From Pirellula staleyi DSM 6068 (lineage in GTDB: Bacteria; Planctomycetota; Planctomycetia; Pirellulales; Pirellulaceae), in contig CAMDKL010000037.1 of assembly GCA_945900945.1 (NCBI GenBank), forward strand, positions 1 through 41,963: a stretch of 41,963 nt of DNA. The letters run 5' to 3'. Below are positions 19,501-29,100 of the stretch, in pieces (position 1 is the stretch's first letter; each line of letters starts with the position of its first letter). A program made the position numbers and the translations under genes. The notes beneath the pieces were generated by a model. It searched no databases. It worked only from the letters and a program-made list of their open reading frames with translations, and was not told where the DNA came from.

Positions 19501-22500
19501 CGATTTAACCTACGGAGGAGATCTAGAACTGATTGCCCAAACCGATAAGGGGAGTAGTCAGTCTCGAGCAGTTACCGCTTCCGACGCCGGATTCGGCTTG
19601 GATTTTACCAAAGCATTCAACACGATTGAGCCGAACGCAACTCTAACGATAAATTCTTCCACGTTGCAAGCTGCCCAAAACTCATCCGGGACAATGTCAC
19701 TTCTTGCAACCAATGATATGCAGTATGACACTTACGCGTATACATTCGCAATCACAATTGTCGCCGGTGGCTCGGGCTCTCGAGTCTTCAATTCATTCCA
19801 GCCCATTGCAATAGTCAACTATTCAGGAACCAACACCCTGACTTCCGCGGGGACAGTAAATGTAGTAACTCACAATGCATGGAAGAGATCCCCAAACATA
19901 AACGATGGTAAATCAGGTCTCTACAATGACACTGATATCTATAACAGTTCTCAAGGACTAGGAGGGGGAACCATAGCAGAAGACGCTTCAACGGTTGGAA
20001 GCGGGACTACAGAAAACACCGATGCGGAAATCGTTCAAACGATTGGCTTTAGTACCGAGGGCGAAATCACCGGTGGAACCTTTACGCTGACGTATGCTGG
20101 CCAAACTACCACGCCTCTTGACTACAACGCCAAGAAAGAAGAAGTCGAATCCGCGCTAGAGAATCTGCAATTCACCAATCCAAACGATATATTCAGCTAT
20201 GCCAATCTATCTGGCAAGGTTAAGGTGAATCGAACCGATAGCAAAAAGGAAAAAATGCAATGGAAAATCACCTTCTCGGAAGGCGTGGGAACCCAGCAAC
20301 TTACGATCGACACCAGCCACTTGCAGTACAGCGGGCAGCTATCCAAAACCGAAAACTCCGACACTCTGCCATGGTCCTACGATGGTACGAGTACGATTGA
20401 TTTCGGCACCTCAACCACCGAGATAAAAGCATCAGACTCTTTAAAACCGATCGATGTAACCTGGCTAGCCACACAAGCCGTCGATCTCCAGGAATTTGCA
20501 AATCAAAAAATAATCGGTACCTTCGGTAAGGCTTACGCGAAAAGTACCGTTGCGTTGCATCTCGACAACAAAATCTTGCTGGACAACGCGACCGTAACTT
20601 TAACCTCAGGGATAGGTTACTTCACAAGCGCTTCGGCGGTGGATATCGCGGCATTAAGCCAAACTAGCGCAGATCATCCATTGCTAGGTGGAGGTACATC
20701 TCAGGCGATCATCGTCGTAAATGCGACGAATAGTTATCGAGATAATACAAGCACGCAAATCACTGCCAATAATATTGCCATCATTTCCGGTGGACAAACC
20801 AACGACTGGGATGCAATCAACCATCCTGTGAATTCGGATTTCACGCCAAAGATTTCAGCAACCGCTCGCGCCGGTATTAAAGGTCTTGATTACGCCGTAG
20901 GTTCTGTCATCAACCAATCCAATACGATCGATCAGTACTCAACGTTAAAAGCTCTAGGTGATCCCCAATCACCAGCAAGCAAAATCATCAGTACAGATGA
21001 AAACACTACAGAATCTTACGAGTACTACGTTAACAAAAACGCAGTCCAGGGGACAAAAACCGCCCCGATACTTTTCAGTAACAGCTACGCCAATACATCC
21101 GGAACGATACAGTTCGGGTTCCGATCGTTCGATGTCGAGGTTCATGAGACAGGTGTCTTGGTAAATGGCAAGCACTTTGACTGGAGTGCGATGGATCCGG
21201 CAAATTCAGTCAACTACCAAAGCCTCGTGTCGTCCTCTAGCGATCCATTGGACCGATTGTTTAAGCCTTTTGTGGCCGGTAGAAGCTCAACCGTCGAAGC
21301 GGCGCTCGGCGAAATCATGGACGCGTCCGGCCTGGACACATTCAAGCAGAACTATGCAGTTCCTCAAGCCGAATTGGCTTACCTACTGCAACAAATCGAG
21401 GTCCCTCAGGCAAGTTTCAAAATCGTTGCAGACCAATTCCGAGGGACTGGTACCGTGTCGGCCCAGGTACCCAAGTTGAACGTCATCAATATGACTTCCG
21501 GTTGGCTGATCCTCAATGGAATCGCTAGCCACACCAATCGCAATGCGGGCAAGGTCCTGTTGCTCGATTCACAGCGCAACCCAACAACGGCTGCGGGGCT
21601 GACGATCCATTCCGAGCCGAATCCCGATAGAAAGATCGACGTCTCCGTGAGTCCGCCCAGTTCATCCAGTGCGAAACCTTTTATGATCGTGGCAGGGTAC
21701 CTCAACGCACCCTCGAGCGACGTGACCCTCACCAACAACTACGGTCCGATCATCGAGTTGGCGCCGATTCTCGCCGCCTCGGTAACGATCAATGTTCCGA
21801 ATTCTGCTTTCGCTGTTTACACGCCCGACTCCTATTTCGGCACCGGAGGCAACAGCATGCTCGCTTTTGAAAATGCCGCCTACGCCAACGCGCTGGATAC
21901 CAATTCTTCCGCGAATCCCAGCAGTAACCTGCCATTTTTACCAGGCCAAACAAAGAATGCAAGCGATCACACATACATCGATCCCAACTACATCGCCCCC
22001 GCCTCGGCGGATTACGTCAATGGAACGCATACATCCCGAATCCCCCTAGCCGCATCGGGACCAACGCACGTCATAAATCCGCAACTAGGAGCAGGGATCA
22101 CTGCTGCTCAGATCGCAATCTTTGCCAAATCCATCGATATCAACGCACCCTTGAAGGTCGGGAAAACAGAAAATTTTTCCGTTACATTGAGCAGCGACCT
22201 CGGCAATCAATTTCGAAATCACAAAGCTGCGTACGAGTCGGGCAGCACGTTCAATCCTCTTCTGGTCGTTCCAAATGTTTGCCAGGACTCTCCCGATGTG
22301 ACTGCAACTTACGACGCTCGCACCCATCAAATCACTCTCTCGTCGATGACCCTGTCGCAAAGCATTCGCGTTCTGCTCGATGGTCAAATCGTCTCGACCG
22401 TGGATGGTTCGATGGTTCAGTTGCTGGGTGGTCCGGGAGGAATCACACAAGTATGGAATCAAACCGGAATCCCACTCATACTCAATAACATCGATGCGGG

Positions 22501-23119
22501 CGCCGCCAATATCACTGGCTCCGTGGAGTTTCGAGATACCGCAACCCAGATCAATACTCGCTACGTCTACACTAATGCCAGCGATGGCATTTCGGTTTTC
22601 ACCACACCACGTGGTCAGAGTTACTCGGCAACGCCAAACCAGACGTTCAGTTCCCGAACGATCGATTATCAGCCACAAGTCAACACACGGTTTGTGAGCT
22701 CCCAACGGCAGGATATTTTTAAAGCGACTGCGACGGGTTCGTGGCCGACATCACCCGATGCTGGTTGGTCCCCAACGAGCGTATGGAATTTCGGCGATGT
22801 ATCGAAGTCCGGGTTCGCCGAATTTCAAACAGTCAACGCAGCTTCGATAAGTTCGGATCAGAAGCAGTTAACACTCACGACCAATGGAACCGGAGGTGCA
22901 GCGAATGCAGCGTGGCTTCAGCAGCCGATCGATGTAACGCGTAGCTTCATGGTCTCCTTGCTTCCCAACACAAATGGTTCGTATGTCTTTCGGATAGCAA
23001 TGGCAACACGTTTCGTTTACCTCCCAGGGATATTGATTTTAAGTACCATTTTGGATCGCATCCAGTCTTCGCGGGTTTCACAGGCTCGACCGGCCTGGCT
23101 TCATCCACACAAAACGTGA
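10529..23119 (+). CDS. Giant surface protein, central beta-repeat part
   Basis: This open frame of 4,196 codons is the middle of the giant gene. Its formal start (GTG at 10529) is an artefact; sense sequence in this frame begins near 10439 (DPSIPGTKILGSSSVIIDA). Most of it is repeated short beta strands of the form GxVxIxAxxxxxxxxxxSxxAGSVAxNxxNxxxxAxIxxS, as in filamentous-haemagglutinin-like beta-helix adhesins. Modules ending in GTxxDPWxIxGxN occur between 12.5 and 13.8 kb, with degenerate relatives near 15.0 and 20.1 kb. A charged, low-complexity segment (about 16200-16470) interrupts the strands. The end (22800-23119) enters the first lectin-like unit, then leaves frame near 22988, giving an unnatural tail. 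It probably acts outside the cell in adhesion or polysaccharide binding. No enzyme motif was seen. Confidence 0.8.
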   Translation: MSASVFQAGFNKGDTHDLGWFGQKKTGALSLGLFLTDPEATIDIGNTIVASDGDISISTEVENQISLTAKSTMNTGAGKTNPAGKAISLAWSQQSTTSTIYVDQNSLISSQGAVSITAEATNSSSTTSSSAVYRDGTVGFAPAFAINETHVTVTIDGQVTAIKSSPKTPAPPPPPDTTFNPMFAVDVSASKVTFSGNPIYQTGAAVALFSELEGTIPGLPEGLYYLIVTSKSNNTYELQFASNYEDALARKFIPFGSAYPTLTNTRTNLAIPVTQTGSDKQQQSLILFSDANGPDGATPLFEEGDSVQFTPAANRFLGYIPTSGQLVELDPQTTYRVKVVESESGTYPLAIQLLDGSNNPLNLFGGSYLQSESGVRYPIGAIDLDQGQIDLRTQTLDATGENITRTPPVVPVTNGQKLVFHSGVTDASATLQDGDSFWAIVDLNDPGVIRLAVSAAQAEAANPAVQEALAHLTATFKGMEIPLTSDDKPSGLDAYQSFSIQRGNLTKIFVFTPNGMLYGNWPEGTLAVKLATDSAESQANEIITAIARADLGLRASYQGNGRIAVGTQTDLSIQSASALRVASIPVDLPIGNFEAGVGLVFLDDPNVIDNLPVVYHSVPGKPMGGLVDAGVYHVYNVPNTNYNPVVPQFILSLMNGVEISSDANAGSFVLRITALDGSSATISPLAWNISSVDLENRINGLALQGISVRVDGTGTVDDPWYIDGVNVEAVQLISSSLTRNGVSTVAYLGQGSPQVLMDSSATDGTFALEVSRSDGSHRKTGDLAWNITAAQLQNAINGLALSGITVRVEGSGTAKDPWLIRGLNPSQVAVDSARLRIGTKPTTMQMTSARQVQFYNGQSMDDSAGTQYPITGADRDNGTLTIMLPDNAPVVSADSSQLISDGTGIPIVTFEAIPIDALEIFSIATGGTFTLTYTDSAGNEHASSDLAFDATTSELGTAISAITGNTVSVTGRGTIGSPWMVPSLNVDQITSESKLVNALGDPTELVAQTGIGEGYRIWIDHAQGGTFRLTLDNTKENVTTTPINFNATANDLNAALRALPGVTAQVTGSGRSDDPWILQTGALPIRTGDPLIFRDSWGMSSLGMIDGRTYYAVVLDPSDDPREITLQLAATREGASGASSDWGSVDENQHIEMRPYLPLEPTTMSEFIGKPVTLSGVPSNVPAGINISAELNASNSIGSYANLGGFPLLSYAAGVNQLSTKKLNKDAVNIAGDDSWIENLIKSKAEERKDQANGFEFVGAAGLQWIDNNVQVVIGRTARIGTDGTLAIHSDINQSLSAVSNAGLSKTNSGNENRAIAVAVAFSNVSNTSETIVSSNAIIGGGFGVDVDSNITYVPPAHWPFIRQVGSTFSKDHQFWKHIVGELETLFTEIFLGDLGLLSANFNTVANVGIARVGGQERNSPEVMKWVWTGSFAYEIIHNNNLAQIADGAWVNVSDQLFTMYDRQTDSEKSQTANLKPKWTGYNETQTVGFAGTIDQDRAKFKLSYDYLSTDWLDWTATDSEIQAALEDLKLIGSGNVEVTKDPSSDWRQPIYIIKFVNALANTNVDQVTIQTTKVKNATLTMYSTNENIPPAYGVSVVAETNTKQWGLAGQLYFSLPYIIHGFFSGEGSGIEKAWREGGLFRSAAENAFGGSVSLLTMEGSTQALLGGYDPIYDPDDPNTKPTARSTKVYYGTGYDGGLEIRANTTNGVVQVAQAAANSSGLGVEGSVAYVAMGEPHATVKPDDRRQITYAKMISRTVPLDVYPISPDSDGDISVVANDQSFGWAITGSILIGQSKGIGLSGSIVELTRDVQASIGSQYNHQQDDATQYYMDPYRTSAESTQQSGSEIHTDGFLTVTSHVGGTIVRLSLVGSGAVRGRGVAASLGDPPGGGSDYRASGNESEIAQLEKGIDDLKKSDGIIGEDKITGRQKRLDELQSKSKENEDVPAKEKEQVPADEGDGSGGDSEVIENGQNSKKGKWGFFISGDFSAAFVTDQVYGYINLDGSIIGNGSALPDDKKTIASGNSTTVNPGAGSFALKWDKAGTDKPTSGFAGSVAWASVDSDVQSVIDGTSVDGMAVTLVAENNKKIGSGAAGFQLDSPTGFDLQVAGSVVINSVSNTTVASLRNSDLTHIAELDVKAYAKDQIYGTAGTAQLSFAPFEGGTVVGVGMSAVWNDTNNTTTAEIVDCPNITQSSGDTQVIAEDFTTSTANSFGVQIAVTKGIVVEIGGMWTTNLLFPNTTAQITGSKLTNTNPNAGTTMLVSATLAPIVDSFAGYFSLGVSTNGSAQVGVGAAVITTRMGNKQEELDDPTDNYQTLAHISDSTIEAYDSVDVYALTGDLNDDTHSYVPDQSESELSDSSKNRYSIRSLAIAGGAQIGNAPVSISAQGSFVSTKTRIATIALVTDSANILQTSGRASNLTVQAINQITAHTDSGGVSAAITFSGSVGIAFGGAVNQYNSFNRTEALVDGSTVNTRNATVSAKLAPFIENIAFGVAISASASVAIGDSGADEHLNQYDSANAGISKSVVSTTGDLKVAAEDETFLKTGSGSGTLAIGLDGAGIAFGGVFNIVRVRNDVLAWIGTKPTSERALPSDDTDEMPTPNIYTAGTLDSSVITVGGSLTITALSGQTIKNTTTAVAVAGSGIFAFAGSGADAKIHLANIVRAGINDFASLTVTGAGSSDSKPGVTVRAEILGVNSNDSVKDRRVYATIGDFAGVGASYGASIGLSFGQITNDDFVVAQIENSIVTVGSDTSGSSIDVSASDSRYMESKVWVTSIAIALGGALAGGHSFIYSQPIVIAEVGHGSQIKPKKDSYRSDLSINATGQESVHAGIFGGVAGVVALGDFIAEADKHGVVGAVLGTVGTLNVGNLTVQALGGHDLDAHGWSLGGGALAISGDGHRLTYDEQIVAWGGGDIGVTNSTAAIVPPSGTTTVNATGNVSLLATSSTKAYSNAGQKPTDDNHSGNWGGVSLGFFHAHATYSPTISTQTINLDLTYGGDLELIAQTDKGSSQSRAVTASDAGFGLDFTKAFNTIEPNATLTINSSTLQAAQNSSGTMSLLATNDMQYDTYAYTFAITIVAGGSGSRVFNSFQPIAIVNYSGTNTLTSAGTVNVVTHNAWKRSPNINDGKSGLYNDTDIYNSSQGLGGGTIAEDASTVGSGTTENTDAEIVQTIGFSTEGEITGGTFTLTYAGQTTTPLDYNAKKEEVESALENLQFTNPNDIFSYANLSGKVKVNRTDSKKEKMQWKITFSEGVGTQQLTIDTSHLQYSGQLSKTENSDTLPWSYDGTSTIDFGTSTTEIKASDSLKPIDVTWLATQAVDLQEFANQKIIGTFGKAYAKSTVALHLDNKILLDNATVTLTSGIGYFTSASAVDIAALSQTSADHPLLGGGTSQAIIVVNATNSYRDNTSTQITANNIAIISGGQTNDWDAINHPVNSDFTPKISATARAGIKGLDYAVGSVINQSNTIDQYSTLKALGDPQSPASKIISTDENTTESYEYYVNKNAVQGTKTAPILFSNSYANTSGTIQFGFRSFDVEVHETGVLVNGKHFDWSAMDPANSVNYQSLVSSSSDPLDRLFKPFVAGRSSTVEAALGEIMDASGLDTFKQNYAVPQAELAYLLQQIEVPQASFKIVADQFRGTGTVSAQVPKLNVINMTSGWLILNGIASHTNRNAGKVLLLDSQRNPTTAAGLTIHSEPNPDRKIDVSVSPPSSSSAKPFMIVAGYLNAPSSDVTLTNNYGPIIELAPILAASVTINVPNSAFAVYTPDSYFGTGGNSMLAFENAAYANALDTNSSANPSSNLPFLPGQTKNASDHTYIDPNYIAPASADYVNGTHTSRIPLAASGPTHVINPQLGAGITAAQIAIFAKSIDINAPLKVGKTENFSVTLSSDLGNQFRNHKAAYESGSTFNPLLVVPNVCQDSPDVTATYDARTHQITLSSMTLSQSIRVLLDGQIVSTVDGSMVQLLGGPGGITQVWNQTGIPLILNNIDAGAANITGSVEFRDTATQINTRYVYTNASDGISVFTTPRGQSYSATPNQTFSSRTIDYQPQVNTRFVSSQRQDIFKATATGSWPTSPDAGWSPTSVWNFGDVSKSGFAEFQTVNAASISSDQKQLTLTTNGTGGAANAAWLQQPIDVTRSFMVSLLPNTNGSYVFRIAMATRFVYLPGILILSTILDRIQSSRVSQARPAWLHPHKT
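12518..13765 (+). repeat. Four tandem GGTFxL...DPW modules
   Basis: Four protein modules of about 60-70 residues start near 12518, 12811, 13300 and 13592. Each begins with G-x-F-x-L, has an aligned middle of the form xLxxAIxxL followed by GxxVxVxGxGT, and ends DPW or SPW plus a hydrophobic strand. The first two are also similar at DNA level (both contain TTGGCATGGAACAT). More diverged copies start near 14985 and 20068. This module type, often starting GGTFTLTYxGQ, is common in giant planctomycete surface proteins; its function is unknown. Confidence 0.65.
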
Positions 23120-26100
23120 AGAATTTCTTGCTCGTTTACGAGCCTCAAACGGTTCCAGCGATCCATCATTTGGAGAGCGATTTAGTCCATGTCGTCAATC
23201 CACAGTTGAGCGGCTACACAGGATTCGGGCCTGCGGGATCCTTGCAAGCGGATGCGATTTCAGGCGACACAATCACTTTTGCAAATGACGACGACACACC
23301 CAATTATCCAAGGGCCGCTTGGTACGGAGAAAAGATCAGTACCGATGTGGACTCGCTTTCGGTCGAGTTCACTTATCAGGCCAACTTCCAAAACCCAAAA
23401 ATCCAAGGTTTTGATAGTTTCGTCCCTCAAAGCGCTTCTTATGCCAACGCGATAACGCCCAACAAGGTCATCCTTACCAACGGAACTCCCAACCTTGCGA
23501 GAGCCGCTTGGTATGGCGATGAAATCCGTACCACCGACGACTTCAAGATCAATTTCAAGTACCAAACCGATGGTAAAGCGGTCCAAGGTTTTAGCAATTT
23601 CGCGGCTCCGACGAATGCTTCCAACGCCGCTGCAATCAGCCCAACTCAGCTCACCTTGACCAACGGGTCGACGGGTATCGCTCGAGCCGCATGGAACAAA
23701 GAGCAAGTCCCCATAAACTACGGTTTCACAATCGACTTCACCTACCAAGCCGGCGGCGACCGAAACGCGGACGGCATCGCGCTGGTCTTCCAGACGCAGG
23801 GAACCAACGTTGTCGGGAGCACAGGCGGTGGCTTAGGTTATGTCGGGATCGCGGGCAACAAAGCTGCCTACCAAATCAATATCTTCGGGGGTAACAATCA
23901 GACCAAGGGTTCCAACTTTGTTACAGGCAATACAAGCGGTTCCTACAACAAGACCGGAGGCATTGGAGGTGTCGATTTTAGCAGTGGAGATCTAGTCCAC
24001 GTCCGCTTCACCTACGATCCAATTTCCAATCAGGTTTTCGAATCTCTGAGGAACTTAAGTAATAACAACACTTACAGTCATACCTATTCCAACATCAACC
24101 TCGCGTCGGTTCTTGGGACCTCTCAAGCCTACATCGGTTTCACTGGCAGCAGCGGCGGTCAGACCGCTACTCAACTGGTGGAGGAGTTCTCCTTTCAGAG
24201 CAACCAAGCCGACGGTATGGCCCTGGTTTTCCAGGACAAAGGGACTGGAGCGATAGGCAACAGTGGTAGCGGGCTAGGTTATGTGGGTATCTCCAGCGCC
24301 AAGGCTGCTTATCAAATCAACCTCTTTGCCGATAGCAGCCACACCATCGGATCGAACTTTGTCACTAAGGACACCTCAGGAACCTACAACAGCACAGGTT
24401 CCGTGAATTTCGCCAGTGGCCACCTGATTCAGGTTCAGTTGTCCTACAACAGCCACGCGCATCAGCTCACCGAAAAATTAACGGACTTGATTTCCAACAC
24501 GACCTACACAAAAACCTACAGCAACATCAACCTGGCGGGATTGTTGGGTCCGACAACATACGTTGGCTTCACCGGTGGCAGCGGCGCAGTGACGGCGGTG
24601 CAATGCGTTCAAGACTTCTCGATGGAGTTTTTCCCCGACGATGGCGTCGCCTTGGTGTTCCAGTCTGCAGGGACTCAAGTCAGTGGCAGCGCGGCGGATG
24701 GTCTTGGCTACGTAGGAATTCCCGGGCCGACGGCTGCATACCAAATCAACCTCAAGAGCAACGGCCTGCAAGGTTCGAATTTTGTCACGACCAATACGGC
24801 CGGAACGTATCTGAGCACAGGAAACGTCGATTTCGCGAGCCGAAATCCGATTCACGTTCAACTGAACTACAACAATGCCCTGCGTCAATTGACGGAATCG
24901 TTGACCGACACTGTTACCGGGGCAACCTTCAGCCGCGTGTATCACGACATGGATCTCGCATCGGCCGTCGGTCCTACAATGTACGTCGGATTTACCGCAC
25001 CGCAGGGAGGGTCTCAAACGATACAAACCGTCAAGAACTTTAGTCTTGGCGGATCATCATCCACTCCGACGGGTTTCAAGCAACGCTTTGCCGCTCGTCC
25101 GCTGAGCAAAGCGAGCGACGGCACAACCACCAGCTACGCAACCGACTTCAACACCTGGGTGCGAGCCGACCATCCGATTCGAGTCGATTTCAGCGGAATC
25201 TCAGGCGGCAATGATCTCAATGTCAACTCCAACGCTTCGTTGATACTCAATGGTCTTATCCGTGTGGCCAATACGGCGTCGTTAACAGCGACCAGCGGTT
25301 CGGTCACCGCGACTTCCACCGGCTCGTTGACCGGACGTACGGTCGCGATCGCCGCCGAAGGGCCCGGAGGCTTTTTGGGAACAGTTGGGAGTCCCATCAA
25401 TGTCAGTCTTACGAAGACGGCAACCCAAAGCGGCTTTCTCACGGCGCGTGCAGTGAGCGGTGTTTATATCGATTCGCCAAGCGATATCGCTATCGGATAC
25501 GTATCAACTTGGTCGCCGGACGATAACCAAGACGGCCCAGTGGTGCTGAACGCTGAGGGGGATATTGTTAACCATTCTGCAACCTCGCTGATATACGCTG
25601 GCAAGCTGTCGATGACCTCGGGGGGGGCGATCGGGTCGATCTCCAGTCCACTGCAAATTCAATTGGTTCCGCATAACACTCTGAATGGATCTACGGTGGA
25701 TGGCTTGGTGAATGCTCAGGCCAATGGCAACATCTCTCTATTCCATTTTGGCGATATACGAATCGGCAAGGTGAAATCGCCAGAAACGGTCTCCATTGCA
25801 ACCTACGAAGGCAACATTCTCGATGGCCTGACGCTCGATGCGTTGGGACTCAATGATCCTGAGCTCTCACCGCAAACGCGTCGCAATATTCATAACTTTA
25901 TCACCTTTCCTGAACCTGATCTTTCCGAGGAGTGGATCGAGTCGTTGGAGGCTGGTGTGAATGTCAAATACATTCAATACTGGCAATTGATCCCTGTGGT
26001 CAATTTCCCAGTGCAGCCGCCATTATGGAATAGCTGGGATCCCGGTGACTGGGGCGATATCGTCACGACTACCGACAGCGATGGCAACCCGCAGCGTATC

Positions 26101-29100
26101 TATCAATTGACGGCCGAGGGTATCGAGGCGTTCCGTCCAAAGGCTGCCCTCGATTATCAAAAGGAGAATCCAACCGATATTGAAGTCCAGGACTATGCCA
26201 ATTCCATTTGGCAAAGCTGCGTCGAAACATTTGCAAGCACCGACGTGTTCGGCCCGAATTGGGAGAGCCTGCCCCAGTTCCAACTGTACGATCCTGCGTA
26301 CCAGTTCACCGCATCTGAAGAAACCGTAGCGAATATCAAGGCATCATTTCAGGAATCGTTCAATCTGTTTTCCTACTTGAGCAGCCAAGCACTCGGCAAT
26401 CCTACGGTTGCTGCGGCCATTGCGAAGGTTGCCAATATCCAGGCGGGCAATCTGATCCTGAATTCCTCGGGATCGATCGGTGAGAATCGCGCTGCAGTGG
26501 ACATTCCACTGGAGCATTTCCAAAACAATACGCTCACCGATGCGGAACGTAAAATCGTGCGGTTTGCCAGCCAGGCAGGCGAGATCCAACTGATTGGCAA
26601 GAACGCCTCGGGCGAAACCATTTACTACGACGCTGGCTCGCCCCCGGACAGCGTCACCCTGACGGGCGTTCGCATCAAGATTTCCCGGCCGCTGTTGGTG
26701 CAACTCGCGGATACCGGCAGTTTGACAGCCACGTCCAGTTCGGAACTCTTGGTAATCGGAACCTCAGGAGACCTCCATGTCAAATCCGCGAACTCGACCT
26801 CGAAGGGATTCGTGTGGTTCGAAGCCGCGGAAGACTTGTTGGTTGCCGACGGCTCGACGGGTGCTGCCGTAACCGGAGGCGCGATGCGGTTGGGAGCTGG
26901 GCAAGATATTGGTACCACCGCCCGACCGCTGGTCATCTCTGCATCTGACAAGGTCGATCTTGCGAGCCTTGCAGATGCGACGGTTGAGTCCGCCTCGGCT
27001 CTGAAGGTGGGACAGTGGAACGTGGCGGGAACTCTCTCGTTGAAAGTCGACGGTACGGCGTCCGTCACCGATGCCTTGGCATCGCAGCGGCATTCGTTTG
27101 CAGGCTTCAACGGCAACGGGGCAGGCTGGACCGCGACCACGACTTTGGGATCGGCTTCCGTATCGAGCACTGCTACCGACGATCTGCTCAATGTGAACTT
27201 GAACGCTGGCACAAGCAATACGTCAGCTTGGCCGAGCCAAGTCGTGTTCGCTAAAAATGATTCGGTTCACTTGAGCCATCAATTCGCTCTTGGTTTCCTT
27301 TATCAGTCGGGTGCTGTCGGTTCTCGCGTGGTGTTGAATCTGGGTAACGCCGACCAGCAGGGCTTGGCACTGGTCTTGAATCTCGGCGGTGCCGATGGCA
27401 CTGGGGCGTGGGCCGATTTTGTGAAGACATCCGAAATCGCAACTGCATCCAGCCGCCAATCGCTCGGATCGGTTCTGCTCAACTCGAACCATCCGATTCA
27501 AGTGACGATAACTTATTCCCTTCTAACACGGACGGTCGTGGCCAGCTTGGTCGATACCGTCACCAAACAGTCGATCGCGATCGAAAAAACAGGTGTGAAC
27601 ATCACGCAGCGATTGGGAAGTAGTGCTGCGAAACTCTCTTGGACTTTTTTAGGAGACGGCACAAATGCAATCACACATACGATTCGCGGTTTCCGTTTGA
27701 TTGATGGTCCCGTCAATCTCGTTGCTAACACATTGAGCGTGGTCGCAGGAGGCGCGTTCGGAACGGTTGCTAACAGTTCTATAAACCAACCGGAACAACC
27801 GATCTTGGTTCTGGTCGATGGCCAGACTCAAATTAATGCAGGAGGGGCAATTGCTGTTGAACAAGTGGTCGGGGATCTCGAGGTCGGAGTGATTTCCTCG
27901 CCAACCATCGTCGATGTTTCGGCCCCGTTTGGCAGCGTCGTTCAATCATCTGGAGGAGGTTCGGGCGGAGAGGGAGACACCACACTCCGGGGAGTCGTAG
28001 GACCGAAAGTCTCCATCGATGCGTTGCTGGGGGTTGGAGTTACTGATGCGAGACTGAACGTCACCACCGATGATCTCTCGGCCGTAACCTCCCTGAACGA
28101 TCTGGACTTACAGCATCAATCGCATACCGAGAACGGTTTAGCGAAAATCTCCGCCTTAATCGCTGGTGGGTTCATTCGATTGAGCACCATCAGCGATGTA
28201 TCCGTCACTGGACGCGTGATCGGACAGTCTGCGCAGTTGCATTCGTACTTCGCCGGGAAAACGATCCGTTTGTCCCTGAAGGACCTGCAGCACATCCTCG
28301 GTGGGTCACTAGGAATCGTCCTCGGTGGATTTGAGTTTCTGCATTTGGACGACACTCAGTCATCCCTGGCCAATGAGATCCATGTCGGTGGTGGTACGAT
28401 CGAGTCGCGCACTGCGAAGATCACGACGGGCGTAGTCGGCTCGCTCGCGATGAAACTCGGATCGGCCGACGACAAGATCACCGTCGTGGATGCCTCAGGT
28501 TTGTCGGCATTGAACATCGATGGTCAGGATGGGCAAGATTTGGTTTCCATCGCGAACGCTGGTTTAGCGATCTCGCAGGTTCTCTTCGTAGGAGGCATTG
28601 GAAACGACGAACTCAACGTCGATCTACGCAACACCGGTGTCTGGGTGACCAAGGACCGAGCGGACACAGTCTTCGGCACGATTCGATTCCAAGACATTGC
28701 TAAGCTCGTTCTGAACCGACTCGAGGAAGCGGGTCATCCTGAGGCCGTTGAGAAAATCGAACAAATCGTCCAGGATTTCCCCGTGGATCGACTGATGGTC
28801 GTGGGAACAACCGGGATGGATTCCTTGGCGATGACTAGCTTGTCGACAAGTATCCTATTGCAAGCCAACTGGAACTCGCAGAAATCGGAACGGAGAACCT
28901 ACAGCAAGAACGATATCCGCGATGTTCAATTTTATTTGCTGGGAGGTGACGATTTTGTCGCGGTGATCGGTGCCTACCCTGTCGCTCTCGACATCTATAG
29001 TGGTATGGATAACGATTGGATCTTCGTCCAGAGCCTTTCGGCGACTATTACCGATCTGCATGGCGACAACATCATTACGACCGGATCTGGCGATGATGTG

